A stretch of 64,000 nucleotides of DNA from Rhipidocladum racemiflorum (Eukaryota; Streptophyta; Magnoliopsida; Poales; Poaceae), in assembly GCA_036346355.1 (NCBI GenBank), contig CM070575.1, forward strand, positions 63,121,915 through 63,185,914. The letters run 5' to 3'. The first letter of the stretch is position 1; every line of letters begins with the position of its first letter. Positions 12,040-25,115 of the stretch are shown one piece after another. A model generated the notes under the pieces. That model was given only the letters and a program-made list of their open reading frames with translations, was not told the DNA's origin and ran no database searches. The position numbers were made by a program, and so were the translations under genes.

Positions 12040-13545
12040 AAGGTGTATACAATACTCGCAGTTTCTGTTTTTGAGCCGTGCAACTTTTCCAATCAAACTA
12101 GGTCAAAAACAAAGCTTTACTTCCTTCTCACTCTGTGTGCGTGCGTGGATTCTCCTGTACAAAGAATCCACCTCCTCTAAGAAGATCCGACGGGAGATGA
12201 GAGCACTGAAGTAAACACAAAGACAGTAGTTTCCTTGCCTTGTCAGACACCCTGTAGCAAGGCTACGTTTGATCAATTTGCACCTTTCAACAATGTCTTG
12301 TGCCCTCACATGCACTAGGAGATGGCAACCTTCAAGAGAATAGATAATTGAAGCTCACTTGAGGTTGAAATGAGTTTGCAATTGGCTCAAAAATAATGTA
12401 TGCATTAGAATGCTTCTAACTCCTCTCAAGAGATGAATTTAATACAAATGGAAGAAAGAAGACTTGCTAGAGCTCAAGCGTATTCAATAAGTCACCAAGA
12501 GGCTCTATGAATGCAGGTGTGGGGGTATTTATAGCCTCCACCAATAATTCTAACCGTTAGGGGGCAAATGCTAAAAAATTCAGCATTTACGGTACTATCG
12601 CCAGCCAAAGGCTGGTAGTACTGCCCCCACTGAAAATGCCCCACGATGGTCAACTGCACGCATTAAATGCTCTAACATTTTGCTCTGACATTTTGCCCGT
12701 TACAGAGGTCCGGCACTACCGACACTCAATGTGCAGTAGTACCGACAATTGGTTTGCGGACTGACTCAAAAATAGTCCCCTTTGTAAAATAACTACCAAT
12801 ATATTAAACGCGGTACAACCGATCTCCGGTAGTACTGCTTTTTACACTGCGGTAGTGCCGATACTCAAAACCGAGCAAAAGTACACAAAAACACCACTTT
12901 CTGTAAAATAATTACCTCTTTAAAACTCCAGTAAAACCGACTTCCGGTAGTACCACATTTTGCACTGCGGTAGTACCATTTTTAGAAAAATTAGAAAAAG
13001 GTGTCTCTATGTTATTTAGCTACCATTTAAAAAGTCGTACTACCGCTAAGTGGTAGTACCGCATTAGCAACGGCGGTAGCTCCAACCAGAAAAAATATGA
13101 GAAACCAAGAAAAATACTCTCTTTGTAATAAAACTATCGCTATATAAAATACGGTAGTACCGCTGTGTGGTACTACCGCTAAATGAACGGCGGTAGTGCC
13201 GAAAAGTTTGAAGATTCAAGAAATTATAATTCAAACTACGACTAGATGTTTTAGTATGAATTTGAAAAGAGTTAAGCCAATTTTAAACCTTCAACAACAT
13301 CAAGCTACTAGTCAATTTTCTCTTTTTATAGTACGACAACTAATCCAATAATCCAATCTTTTCTTCTAACTCTGAGATCGGTAAAAATATAAAAAGATAT
13401 TCTAACTGCTTTTATACCTTGACTTCAAGTCTTTGATCTTCTTTTCTTAATTCCTTTAGATCACGAACCTTTATACCTCAAGGTGAACCAACCTATCCTC
13501 ACAAGCTCAATAGAATTGTTAGTCCGTAAAATGAGGCAACATATT
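12040..13545 (-). mobile_element. Probable Gypsy LTR-like segment with GGTACTACCG-type motifs
   Basis: Dozens of variants of GGTAGTACCG/CGGTACTACCG occur in both orientations between 12590 and 13200. A minus-strand TATA box (CTATAAATA) lies at 12526-12534, downstream of them in that orientation. The same arrangement recurs at 50060-51600, so this is a repeat family. LTR ends are not located. Confidence 0.45.
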
Positions 13546-13899
13546 CAATACAATTAAAGTTTTCGTGCAACCCTACTAAAAAAGTTTCAAAAAATTCTGA
13601 AAAAAATCATGGATATACATCTCAACTTACCCCATCTACCTATAAAATTTCATGATCAAATACGTGCTATGCTAGAAGTTACAAAAAAAAACAAATTTTG
13701 TGCTGTCTACTGTAGCAAGATTCCAAGCGAAAATTTGTTTTTTTTGTTTGTAACTTCTAGTATAGTACGTATTTGATTATGAAATTTTATACGTAGATAT
13801 GGTAAGTTGAGATGTACATCCATGATTTTTTTCAGAATTTTTTGCAACTTTTTTTAGTAGGGTTGCACAGTGGTTGCACAAAAACTTTAATTGCACTGG
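13546..13899. mobile_element. Foldback (long inverted repeat) element
   Basis: The two arms of about 150 bases are near-perfect reverse complements around a centre near 13715. The outer ends pair as CAATACAATTAAAG with CCAGTGCAATTAAAG. ATATT flanks both sides and may be the target duplication. It has no coding capacity. Confidence 0.65.
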
Positions 13900-13924
13900 A
13901 TATTTTGCCGTAAAATGATTGTCA

Positions 13925-14051
13925 TTAATTACCAAAACCAAATAATTTTAGGGGCCTAGATATTTCAATCTCCCCCATTTTGGTAATTGATGGCACCTCA
14001 AAGAATAGATGTTTATGAAATGATTTGGAGTATACATTTATCTTGCGACAA
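13925..14051. repeat. Left flank of the solo LTR, retrotransposon-like
   Basis: Contains TCTCCCCCATTTTGGTAATTG, a stretch typical of grass LTR-element DNA. It continues without interruption on the far side of the solo LTR (from 14967), so the LTR landed inside an older element. Confidence 0.35.
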
Positions 14052-14056
14052 AGTAT

Positions 14057-14966
14057 TGTCGGTGTTTCGTGCACCGGCAATACGAATTTATGGTCGGATG
14101 GGGTCGCGCGCTCCCTCTCCCCGAATGGTCGACTCAAGGAGTCAGAAGATGTATACTGGTTCGGGCCGAATGTCCCTACTCCAGTTCGTGCGGTGTGGAT
14201 GTATTGATCTTTGGGAGATGGACAAGGGGTGTACAAGCGAGGCGGATGGTCGGCTGTCCGATCCCCTTGACGTTTTCGCTAGGGAGTCGAGGCTACCTAG
14301 AAGACTGTTTTTCCTTCGTTTTTTTTCTCTCCCTCTCGGGCCCTGCCCCTCCTTATATAGGCGGAGGAGGTAGGTTACATGGGAGTTGGGAAAGCTACGA
14401 GGAATAGGGCCTGCACGTCTTGAAATCTGGTTCCTGTCTTGTCCGTCAGGCTCCTCGTCCCCGAGGCGGGGTTGGTGGTTACGTGATGAGCGATCTTGCG
14501 CGATCTTTGTGCAGGTGGCGTGTCGCGTGGTGCTCCTGTCAGCCTCGGTGGCTTTAATGGCGCTTGACTTTGCCTTGGCCTCGGGAGCGGGCGTAATCTT
14601 CTGCGGTGTGCCAGGCGACGGGACGGGGGCTTGACTTCTTCGGTGGCTCTTCTGACAGTCTTGGGAAGGAGCCACCTACCCTGGTACGGATGCCAGGGGA
14701 CGCTGCGCACAAGGCGGCCACCTGACACTGGCGTGGGCCCTGCTAGCCCGTGCGCAGGTGGAGCTTGAGCTTTAATATTAGGCGGCCGGCGCATGCCGAC
14801 CGCCCGGAACCGGAGTCCGCCGACCGTCCGGGGTCGGCCCCGCACAGGTCGGGGCTCGTTCCCCGCGGCCCAAGTACCTTTCGGCGGTGCTGGGCCTTCG
14901 CCGTGATAGGTCAGCCCGTTCGTGCTTCCGGGCTGATGGGGGTACCCATGGTATGGGTACTCGTCA
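14057..14966. mobile_element. Solo LTR (Gypsy-type), 910 bp
   Basis: The ends are TGTCGGTG and TCGTCA, flanked by a perfect 5-bp target duplication AGTAT (14052-14056 and 14967-14971). No second LTR or internal region is present, so it is a solo LTR left by unequal recombination. The open frames in it are not genes. Confidence 0.88.
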
Positions 14967-14999
14967 AGTATATACTTTAGGGTTTGCTTTTAAAGCATT

Positions 15000-16150
15000 T
15001 TACTTCAATTGAATTTGAGTGAGTGAATGTTTGAAGTAAAATTCTATTAAAACGAACATATATAGTTGAAAACTCCCCATAAATTTTTGCATATAGTTGT
15101 GAGTGGATACTTTGCACATTTTGAGGAATTTTGAAAATTTTTGGCAGTTTCCTCTATATATGTGATCTGAGGAAGCAAGGTAAATAGATATTCAATTACG
15201 TTCAATGATCATAAGTGCTTATGAAGATCAAGAAAAGAACATACATATATATAATAAGGCATTTAACGTCCATAACATTCAAAACACATATCCAAACGAC
15301 CATAACATTTAACAAGACCACACACAAAACAAGTTCACAAAATAACAATCCAACGGTTCACAAACAACCATCCAAAAGACACCAGCAAATATATAAAGAT
15401 AGATAAACATGTAGGAACTAGACTAATCCATCGAATCTCAACTTCTCCTTTGCCACCAAATACCAAAAAGAGGTCTGCATACGACTGTCTAGGAGGACAG
15501 AGGCGGTGGCGTCGAAGCTCGAGGACGAACGCGACGAGAGTAGGTGGCTGGAGCTGAAGTAAAATCTTCGCGTAGCTGATCCATGGTGCTCTCTATCTGA
15601 TCGACACACCCTCTAAATAGTCTAGCTACACTCGAGCCTCTGACTGAAAAGACTGAATCTGAGCAAACTGATCTGCCATGTAGATGCGCTTCTGATCAAG
15701 TCTGCCAAACAGGTCTGTGCGGAGACTGGTGAAGCTCTCGAGCACTGCACCGTAGGCGGGCACTGGTGGATGCTCCTGCTGCCTCTACGCAATGTGGCCT
15801 ATGACTTGGGAGGAACCTCTAGGGGCTTCTATGGCTTATGAGTGGTCATCAAGGGACCCTGATAGCCAGTCACCCTCCTGATCAGTGCCATGAATAGATC
15901 CTTTTACCACGATCCATGAAAGATGTGTCTATCTCCCTGATGATAAAGTCCGCTACATCAAATTTTTGCCTTTACATTATTAAAGGTGATCGCTTCAGGA
16001 GAACGCAAACATTTTTCACAGTACATTGGTTCAAGGCGCCATATACATACTGCTTCAGAAGGCATAAGCAACATTGTTCAACCATCAGATATTATCTTCT
16101 TGTTTTTCGTCTCTTCCCTTAATGCAAACCGAGATACTACATATGCACAG
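15000..16150. other. Intergenic, decayed repeat-like DNA
   Basis: No gene is recognised. About 15210-15410 is A/C-rich with repeated CATAACATT and ACAA motifs. The rest has only short frames. Confidence 0.35.
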
Positions 16151-16339
16151 GAGCACCAAGCCTAGATAATCGTAATACATTCCAGCTGCGATCATTTCTA
16201 CACAACTTCTATCGAGGCAAAAAGTAACTGCTAGAAGCAGTCATGCAGGATTTATACAAGGTGGATTAGCAGAACAACAAAAGCCAAGCCATAAGCATGT
16301 ATACTTCCAGGAGGAGGACCAGAGCATCTGGAACAAGAT
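16150..16339 (-). other. Probable 3' UTR of SWI3D
   Basis: Transcribed-looking sequence directly beyond the SWI3D stop, with no open frame of note. No poly(A) signal was assigned. Confidence 0.4.
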
Positions 16340-19300
16340 TCAAGGTCGCCTCAGCTGCTGATTCACACCATACCCCAATGGTAATCTAACCCCAGGCGCT
16401 CCAGGTTGGTTTGGTCTGATTGGCATTGCGGCCATCCGAGCAGCTATAATAGCACTTCGCTCCATCATAAGCTTCTTCCTGGTTTTCTCAGTGTATTCTC
16501 TCACTCGCAAGATCAAATTTTCGATTTCAGTGAAAAATGACATTTTAGTTTGCATCTTCTGAAACTGCATGGAATAGGATCTTAATTAGTCTATAGAAAA
16601 AGATAGGGTTTTACTTAGTTGACGCAAAGAACAAAACATTTTGAAGACGAAGTACGCATCTGTTTGTGGTTATCTGTATCTGAGTACCGTGTATACAATC
16701 CATAGAGATGTATGGGAGTGTAGCAGCAATATCATAGAATCACTAGCGTATTAATTACCTGCTTCTCGATCGCAAGTGCAGCTAGTCGCCGGATTTGATC
16801 TTCTTCCAGCTCTGCAAGGAGCTTAGCCTTCACAGCAGCTGCTGAAATAGCAGTACCAGCTGCTCGCTTCAGCCTTTGCAAGGAATCATTGTCCGCAGCA
16901 ATATTCTTGTTACACCTAGGTTCTGTAATCCACACATATAAGGGCTAAAATTGTATCCAAGGTGCAGAAAAAGTTAGCAAACTACACAGCCTAAGGAAGT
17001 AAAGAAGACAGCTAAGTTGCATTTTTATTTAACGTATTTTATAATTGAAACTTCATGAAATTGCATTAATCTTTTTTAGACCAAGAAAGTGTAGTAGTCT
17101 AAATTAGCACTAGGTGCACCAAAATCAGGAAGAAAAGGAGGGGGAAATAGTTTATATTTTCTTTCATTTTTTGAAGTTTTTTATCCTCCATCTTGAATAA
17201 TCACACCTTTCCACATTCCTTGAAAATAGCATAGAACAGCAATCAATACTAGCCAGTTTTTCTAATCCTGATTGGGTTCGGGAAATGTGGTATTTTTCAA
17301 TAATTGCGATCCAGAGGAATTTGGAACCACGTGTGCCACTCAAAGCCAAGTCATTAATAGTGTCCTACAAAAATTTCAAGAACAAAGTTGAACGTAGTAC
17401 CTTCTATGTTGCCAGTTTCCAAACTTGTTTGGTTGGACTCATGTTGTACAGTAGATGAGGCAGCAGCTACATGTTCAATCTTGTCCGGCTCTACCTTTCC
17501 TTGCAAATGTGGATCATCAGTTGGTGATTCCTCAGAATTCGACCTGTCCCCATCAACCCATTCTGGATCAGTTGTGTCCTTTGTACTTCCTTCAGCGGCT
17601 TTTTGGGAAGCTATGGAAGAAGGTTCATTTGAATCATTCAGAGTAATAGGACGCGACGTGGAATTGCGTCCCTCTCTCGTATTATCAGATGCACCACCCT
17701 TCTCCGACCGAGCAATTGGATTGCCAGAATCCTTAGTACTGTTGGATTTAGCCTCCACTCGGGGAGCTTCATCACTATATTCCTTTCTGTTAGATTCCTG
17801 GTGATATTTCGGTGAAGTGGATGTAGTGTTCTGTTTTTCCACAGATAAATCAACCTCTTTTTCATTGCTGTCTTTGTCAGTATCGTTTGTGTTTGGAGTC
17901 GCACCCTCATCTTGTTGTTCACCACCCGTGTTTGAAGGACTACAAGTTCCCTTTCTCTAATCAGTGAGGTTTTGTGATTGCACATATATATTAAGCAAAA
18001 TTCACTGTACAAGCAACATTACCTGGAAGGCGGATCTTTGAGGTCATTTGGTGGATCCTGAAGAATAAAACAGTGCCTAGTTGCCAGCTGGAGGGCAGGA
18101 GATATCTCTGATATAGCTTTCAACGAACTACAGCATGAAGTAATAGCATCGTCATGTTCCACAAGACCAGCTAAAAATGCTGCCTGCAGTCATTTATTCA
18201 AACATCAAAGAGCATTCCTGTTTCATAACTTAAAAAGATAAAAACCAGAAGAATGTACTTACCAGTGCCATAACAGGATTTCCTGCTTCAGCAAATGAAC
18301 CCAAGTCTTCTTTCTCTGGAATGTGACCAACAGCTTCAAAAGCAGATTTCAGGACATCAATAACAACATCTGATGCACTTTTCCCAGGGCTATCAACATC
18401 AGCAGAAGTTTCCTTCTTTGCAGGATCAGGGTCTGAAGATTTGTCTGATTTACCAGTATTGGAAGATGCAACTACATTGATACCATCTGAAGCCTTGGTA
18501 TCCTTATTCCCAGCAACATTGTCATCAGCTAGTTCTGTTTCTGCACATTGGGCATCTGTCTTCTCTGAAGTTTTTTTGTCAGTGGTTTCTATTCCTCCCG
18601 CTTTATCTTCAACTTCCATTTTATCAGGTACATCAGATGTGCCTTTTTCTGTTGAGACCTGCTCTGCAGTTTCCTGAGATGTTTGATTAACATCTGACCC
18701 ATATAAGAAGGAGTCCAGAATTGGCATTTGCAGGAAGTGTAGCATGCACTGTGCTTTGGATTTTGTAGCAACATGCTCAGCAATGTCACCCCATTTTGCT
18801 TTAAAAATTTCTAAAGCTTCCAGAAGAAGCAATGTCTCCTGGTCAGTCCAGCTAGCACCACCAGAACCTGGAACTTCAGCAGATTCCATAAGGATAAAAT
18901 CAGTTCGTGACATGCCTGCATCAAACTTTCCTTCGTTGTAGCACACACAACATAAATCAAAGTCTGCCTGGAAAGGTTTAAGATGAAACAATCAGCATTT
19001 GACTAAATGAAGTACCATCGGACAGGAGTGATGCTTCAATAATTTTTACTATGTCAAACAAGATGGAAGCACCAGCAATAGCACCATAATACTACTTAGC
19101 AGGAAATAAAGTAGAAATATGCACAACTAGAGTAGACTGAAACGCAAGGTAATAGTAACATATCATGATGACAATAAATAATTTCACACTATTATATGGA
19201 GTGAAGCAACCTCATACAAAGCTGAAGTTTGCAGAAAATACATTTTTTGACAATGCTCCAATATTGATCCATTTCATTCATAAATCATAACAGACAAGAT

Positions 19301-22300
19301 ATAGCATGATCCTCTGGTGCCAATAATTTATGTGTGACAACAAAAATAACATTTAACCAAAAAGATAAGGACCTGCACAAATTGACAAAAGTTATTAAGC
19401 TGCAGCTATATAAAAACTATTCGTGAGGTGCTTCTATACTTTTCTTTTTTAAAGTTGCAAAAATATTAAAGCATGACTGAAGAGTAGATGGTGATTACTT
19501 ACCCCTTCGATTGCTTCAAGATTTGTGCAATTTGTATTAGGAGGGAAAGCATAGAAGCACTGCTCAAACTATTCTATAAAAGATACTTAAGTCTGTTGAA
19601 TCCGAAAGTTGGGTTTGCTACAAAGGAAGCAAGCAAAAAACATTTTTGGGGTGTTTATGAGTTATCTTCTTTAAAATAACACAAAATGCTGATTAAACAC
19701 ACCATGTACAACCCACATCTCAGTTACTTGACTAAAAAATTCTTAAAACATCCATGGTCAAAAAGATAAAACAGAATACAATGAGGCAATTCTTTTCATT
19801 GGAGCTATGAAACAGAATCACCTAACCTGAGTCCTGCAATGGTAGCGTTTCCGTGAGCAATCAACAGAGCAGGAGTTGCAATGGTATTCAACAGAAGACT
19901 CAGCCGCGGTAAACAAATCTTCAGTCAGGGCAGGCTCAGAAAGCAAGCTAGGGACCTGAGCAGGAGCTGCTACCTCTGCTTTGTTGGGAAAAGGTACCAT
20001 ATATGACTGAACTGTTTCAAACTGAAATAACTTTTCAACCAGAGAAGTTTTATCCTGTATATCAGTATTACTTGTGCTCTCAACTGGCATACTCTCCTCC
20101 TGTCCGGATGGTGGAAAAGGGTGGAAATTGACCAAGCCCCAATGAGACAAGAACTCCAAGACTTCCAACCGAGCATCCATCTCCCCATTTGACAACTCAG
20201 ACAAATCTTTGGACTCCAGATGCACTTGAGGATTTGCATGAAATTTCTTCATGATAAAATTTCTAATTTCCATGTATATCTCGGGTGTCCGCCTCTCAGA
20301 TTTCCCATTAAAAAACGAAGCTAATGTTTGCTTCTCAACTGGGTGGATTTCTTTCCATGAAAACCATCCTGTTAGGGAAACACAGCGAGTACATAAGACA
20401 AACAAAAATACATAAATCACATAAATAAACATAAGTACTTGTAGCTTGACAACTGCTTATCTTCAATAGTTTAATCCTACAAAGAGGTTTGCTTTTTATG
20501 CATTGTACAGACAACACCCGACGAAAAAGGAAATAACTTACAAAAAGATTCATCACAATTCAACATAGCCAACAAATCGGAAGAAAGAATCACATATTGC
20601 AGTAATAAAAGAAGACTGCTTCATTATCATGGTTTACAACTGAATTGCTTCTTCTTTGTAAGTTATAACATACCCATTCCCTTCAATTAAATATGGTACA
20701 CATTTGGTAAACAACAACTAAGATGCTGCACAAGTACAACTGGTATTGGCAATTGATTTGTATGTTGAATAGAAATAACCTTAAAATAAATAAGAGGCAC
20801 CTATTTAGCCTCCGCGTGCATTTGTCGGATAACTAAATAGTACACACTCGCAGAAAAGACATATATGATGGTGCAGTTTGACAAAAATACGAATTTACTT
20901 TCAGGAAATGCTTAGCAGTATTTTGAATAGCTGCTTGCTGCATTTTACTTTTACAGTGAGTAGCATCTAGCAGCACAGAAATATAGAGGGTGCAACATGG
21001 TCAGTTGCTTTTGCAAAAATAACAAGCATGCAATCTGAAAGTACATAAACTCAAAAGCATAAAAGCCAATATAATGATTTCGTTAACCAATCTTCATCCA
21101 CCAATGAAGATGAACCAAAACCTTAATCATTCCTCTCTTTTTTCAGATGGGCTAGTCTTATGTCTTGGGAGAGTCAATTATTCAAATGGCACATAAGAAG
21201 TCACTAAAAGAAGATGAAGGCAATATGGAAGGCCCACAGAACATGTAGTAAAATTCCAATCTATTAGTTGCTCCTGGAAAATGAGAATCACAATAAGAAG
21301 CCTTTCAAAAGTTGGAATACGCAACAAATGGCTGATATAAAGACCTAAGTGCCTTTGTTCAGAAACATGCATCAGACACTATAGCGGCTGCAATGGAGCA
21401 CTAAACACTGATATGAACTGGTCTATGTCAGAGGTTGTATGGATGTGTGATGGGAGGATGGGAGCGAAGGACTCGCCGGCGAGGTGGAGCCGTGGTGAAG
21501 GCTGACGGCTTGCAGCACTGGTAGCGGGGATGGGAAAAGAGAAAGCATGGGGGAAGGACAGATGCAAGTAGAGGGAGTTCTTTTCTTGCTTAGGGAATGA
21601 GAGGTACAATTCCCATCCTTATAAGATGGATGGTATGCTAAACATAGAAGCTTATCTCTTAAGGAGATTGAATCCTAACCAATCTTATCTTTCCTAACTG
21701 ATTCCTTGACAAATGGGGAAACTGGCATGGCTGTTGTGGGTGCGGTGGCCTTGGAGCGCCGCTGGTGGTACCGGCCCATGAAGGGAGCGAAGGACTCGCC
21801 GGCGAGGTGGAGCCGTGGTGAAGGCTGACGGCTTGCAGCACTGGTAGCGGGGATGGGAAAAGAGAAAGCATGGGGGAAGGACAGATGCAAGTAGAGGGAG
21901 TTCTTTTCTTGCTTAGGGAATGAGAGGTACAATTCCCATCCTTATAAGATGGATGGTATGCTAAACATAGAAGCTTATCTCTTAAGGAGATTGAATCCTA
22001 ACCAATCTTATCTTTCCTAACTGATTCCTTGACAAATGGGGAAACTGGCATGGCTGTTGTGGGTGCGGTGGCCTTGGAGCGCCGCTGGTGGTACCGGCCC
22101 ATGAAGGTGTCCACAACAAACACGGTAACTGCACATACAACACAACAATTGCAACATAGCAGGCACAGCCCCTCCCCTGCTCTACAGATGTAGCCCCGGT
22201 ATAGTTGATAACTTAAAACAATGTTGGTGAATATTCACATACCTCAACTGGAGGTAAGTGGTTCCGATATGAGGCTAGCAAGTTTAACAAATGTACCGTA

Positions 22301-23512
22301 CAGTATTATAGGTTTTTTCCTTCTCTCCCCTTCCACTCTTTCAAGTCGCCCTATTTCCATGTTTCCTTCAGAGCCAACTCAGGTGCACCAAGATACATGT
22401 AACCTAAATATATTTTGCCTAGTTTCCACTAATACACTTTAACAGAGACAAATCCTAGTTTAATAGAAAGCGCTGTCACTTTGATTTTGTTACTGGGCCC
22501 AAAAAAAGAGAAGGAAAGCATGTGCACCTAGAAATGAGAGAAGGGCACGATACACTATTTATGTTGTTCCTTAATTATTGTGCCCGTGGCTAAAACAAAC
22601 TACATTTAGTGACAGGGGAGTGTATTTCTGCTGGCATGGATGGACACTCAATCCTTCCACATCAAATGAGATATAGGAAACAAGCTTTTTTTTATGTGAA
22701 GGAATTCTCCATCCAATGTCCATTCCCATTGCTCCATCTGGACTCCATCCTTACATGAAGACAAGCGGGGTTTTTTCCCCCCTAAATGTATATCGTATAT
22801 ATAGCAGGAGAACAAGAACTACCCTCTTAAACAGATTGCGAGTGTTCGGCGGTATTTCTGTCTAGAAAACATGTTTCCTCCAAAAAGGAGCTAATTTGGC
22901 AAAATTCGGTCGACATGCAGAATTGGCACAGCAATTTTGGCTTAATAGTAGTTGAATAGCCCATAATTCGTGCTACAATAATGAATGGCTCCTTGTAAGC
23001 ATTTCAACAAACAGCATGCCTTCGCGAGGGAAAAAAAGCAAGAATTTGGCCCTAGGAAGACGACACCTTGACAAAAACATACCACCCCATTTCAGTACTG
23101 CTTTGGAGCGGGGCTTACCAGCGAAAGTGGGGACCACGTGGACGCCGGCGTCGCGGGACCGAACGGCCTCGAACTCCTGGTCCACCGGCGGCAGCGTCGC
23201 CGCCTCCTGCAAGCGCGGCGGCTCGCCCTCCCCGTCGAGCCGGATGTCAGAGGCCCGCGGCGCGTCCTCCCGCGCGGGCTTGAGCGGCGACTGGCGGGCG
23301 GCGCGGGTGAGCCGCCCGTTGTGCGTGGCCGGCAACGGCGGGAGGTCGAAGGGGTTGCGCTCCAGGGCCTGCCGCTTCGGCGGCGGGGACGGCGAGGAGG
23401 ACGCAGCAGCCGCAGCCGCCGCCGCAGCCTTGCGCTTGGCCTTGGCGGCTGCCCCGCGGCGGCGCGGCGGGGTGGCGTCAGGCTGCGGCGACGGCGAGGG
23501 TTTGGGCTCCAT
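16340..23512 (-). CDS. SWI3D: SWI/SNF complex subunit SWI3D-like
   Basis: Seven exons: 23119-23512, 19827-20368, 18263-18967, 18023-18183, 17401-17954, 16759-16922 and 16340-16564. All junctions are GT-AG and phases are consistent, giving 914 residues. In order: a Pro/Ala/Arg-rich N-terminus; the SWIRM domain (about 132-217, GWFSWKEIHPVEKQTLASFF); a ZZ-like zinc finger (about 293-330, CNSC..C..CCVC) that crosses an intron; a SANT/Myb-like domain (about 351-395, SWTDQETLLLLEALE); a long acidic, Ser/Thr-rich linker; and the conserved C-terminal helix region (AAAVKAKLLAELEEDQIRRL, then ERSAIIAARM). This order is that of plant SWI3D (CHB3), a nuclear core subunit of BAF-type remodelling complexes; its length is close to the 985-residue Arabidopsis protein. 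I chose the Met of MEPKPS because orthologues begin similarly; an in-frame ATG lies 33 bases upstream. Intron 1 (2.75 kb) carries a tandem duplication. Confidence 0.94.
21461..22106. repeat. Perfect tandem duplication, two 323-bp units, in SWI3D intron 1
   Basis: Units 21461-21783 and 21784-22106 read as identical. Each contains a block that, on the minus strand, looks like part of a Copia LTR (TTAGGAAAGATAAG..TTAGGATTC). Identity implies either a very recent duplication or an assembly artefact. Confidence 0.9.
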
Positions 23513-24065
23513 GCCGAAGTGGCGCTGCTCTGCACTGCACTGCACTGCACTGCGCGCGTGCTAGACTACCCCCCGGTCTTTTCAGCCGTCGCTCTACCCG
23601 TTGACTGGAGTGATGAATGTCGGGGGTATGTCCTTTAGCAGGGTAGTGCCGTTTCTCTGGCTGGTGGGGCCTGTTCGCATGTTCCAGCTACTATCCATGG
23701 CTTCTTCCTGAGAGTTCGGGGGTGAGCGTCGTGCCACATCAGACCAGTTTGGTATGAATTTATCGTGTTTTATGTCTAAATTGTACCGAGCTGTGATGGT
23801 CCATTGTGCTCGTTGTGCTGTACCGGGCCGACCCGGCTCACCTTCGACGAGCCCAGGATCCAGAACAAAAACAATGTCATTTACCCCTGAAAATACTACA
23901 GCACTGGCTTGCACCATAATTCTTTCTCCTCTTCAAGGTCATTCAACACATAAACCAAATTGATAGCATCCGTCTCTAGGATCAGTTTACCACTAATATA
24001 TATATATATATACCCCTAATCAGCTAAAACATTCGGTGCTTTCTCCGTCACCAGAGACTCGAGTG
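23513..24065. promoter_or_regulatory. SWI3D upstream region
   Basis: It contains a CTGCACTGCACTGCACTGC run (about 23530-23555) in the presumed 5' UTR. No clear TATA box is seen. The remainder holds no recognisable gene, and an AT-microsatellite sits near 23996-24013. Confidence 0.35.
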
Positions 24066-24370
24066 CAGGGTTGACAAAACCGTTTTGAGGTGGAAAATCG
24101 AACCCAACTCGGCTTCGGTTTTTCACGAAAATCGGTCGAAAATCGTCAAAAACCGAAGATTTTCAAAACCGAGCGTTTGAACAAAAAAAATTCAAATCAG
24201 ATTTAAAAAAAAACAAAAACCAGTCGGTTTTCACCGGTTTTCGATCGGTTTTCATCGCATAAATTTTTTGAATTTTTGAATTTTTTTTGAATTGAACCGA
24301 TTTACTGACCGTTTTATAATTTCGAACCGGCTTGATACGGTCGAAAACCGCGATTTTCGATCGGTTTTCG
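24066..24370. mobile_element. hAT-like terminal fragment
   Basis: It starts CAGGGTTGAC, similar to hAT-type ends. It is full of CGGTTTTCGA/TCGAAAACCG motifs, which also characterise 28140-28550 and 52245-52507. The other end is not identified. Confidence 0.35.
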
Positions 24371-24462
24371 ACGTCGAGTTCTCTGATGTGAGTCACTGAC
24401 GTGTGGGCCCTTCCAGCGCGTGGCCCCACACGTCAGTGACCCAACGTCAGAGAACTCGACGT
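24371..24462. repeat. Long hairpin, about 40-bp arms
   Basis: Arms 24371-24410 and 24422-24462 are near-perfect reverse complements (outer ACGTCGAGTTCTCTGA, inner CACTGACGTGTGGG) around an 11-base loop. It could be a small foldback element or a transcribed hairpin. Confidence 0.75.
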
Positions 24463-24565
24463 AAGAGGATCTCATCGCGTGAAGTACATCATGCAAAATT
24501 CGCATGCTGCCATCAGCAAATCCCCTCCGCCAAAGCCTCGAGGGATTATGATCCGCTTGGATTAA

Positions 24566-24962
24566 GGCCCTGTTTGTTTCAGCTGGGGATTGTAGAAAGC
24601 AACTTTTAAAATTTGGATTGTTAAAAGCTGGAGGTTGAAAAGCTGATGGCTGTTTGGCAACCCAGATTATAGTGTGTTTGGATTGCTATTTTTGCTTGGC
24701 AAAAGTCTGTGGTACCCTCGATTATAGGTTGAAAAGTCTGTGTGAACAGTGGGGGGCAATGGTGAGTAATTTTTACTGAAGTTGGATGGGTATTGTAGTC
24801 TTTTGCAAAAAAAAAGCTGAGAAAAGCTCCTCCAGAGTGAATTGTGGGATTGCTACAATCTGGCCTCCAGATTATTACAATCCAGATTGAAAGTTTCCTG
24901 TTTGTTAATCTTTCAGCTTTTAAAAGCTGCTTTCTACAATCCCCGCTGAAACAAACAGGGCC
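24566..24962. mobile_element. Harbinger/Tourist-like MITE, 397 bp
   Basis: Terminal repeats GGCCCTGTTTGTTTCAGC pair over more than 30 bases. A TAA target duplication is present at 24563-24565 and 24963-24965. The arms are fresh, so the insertion looks young compared with the copy at 404. Confidence 0.88.
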
Positions 24963-25115
24963 TAACAGCCTCTTTGCTTTGTAGGATTTTCAAATGATTT
25001 TAAATCCTTAGGAATTTTTCCTATATACGTTATTTGGAACGTAGGAATCATAGGATTGAGGCTGTACAATTCCTTTGGTATGCATTTCCTATGCAACTGA
25101 AATTGTCCACCCTAA

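Noticed and set aside
14057..14980. Open frames of 60-177 residues on both strands
   Set aside because: They lie inside a solo LTR and have no family similarity.
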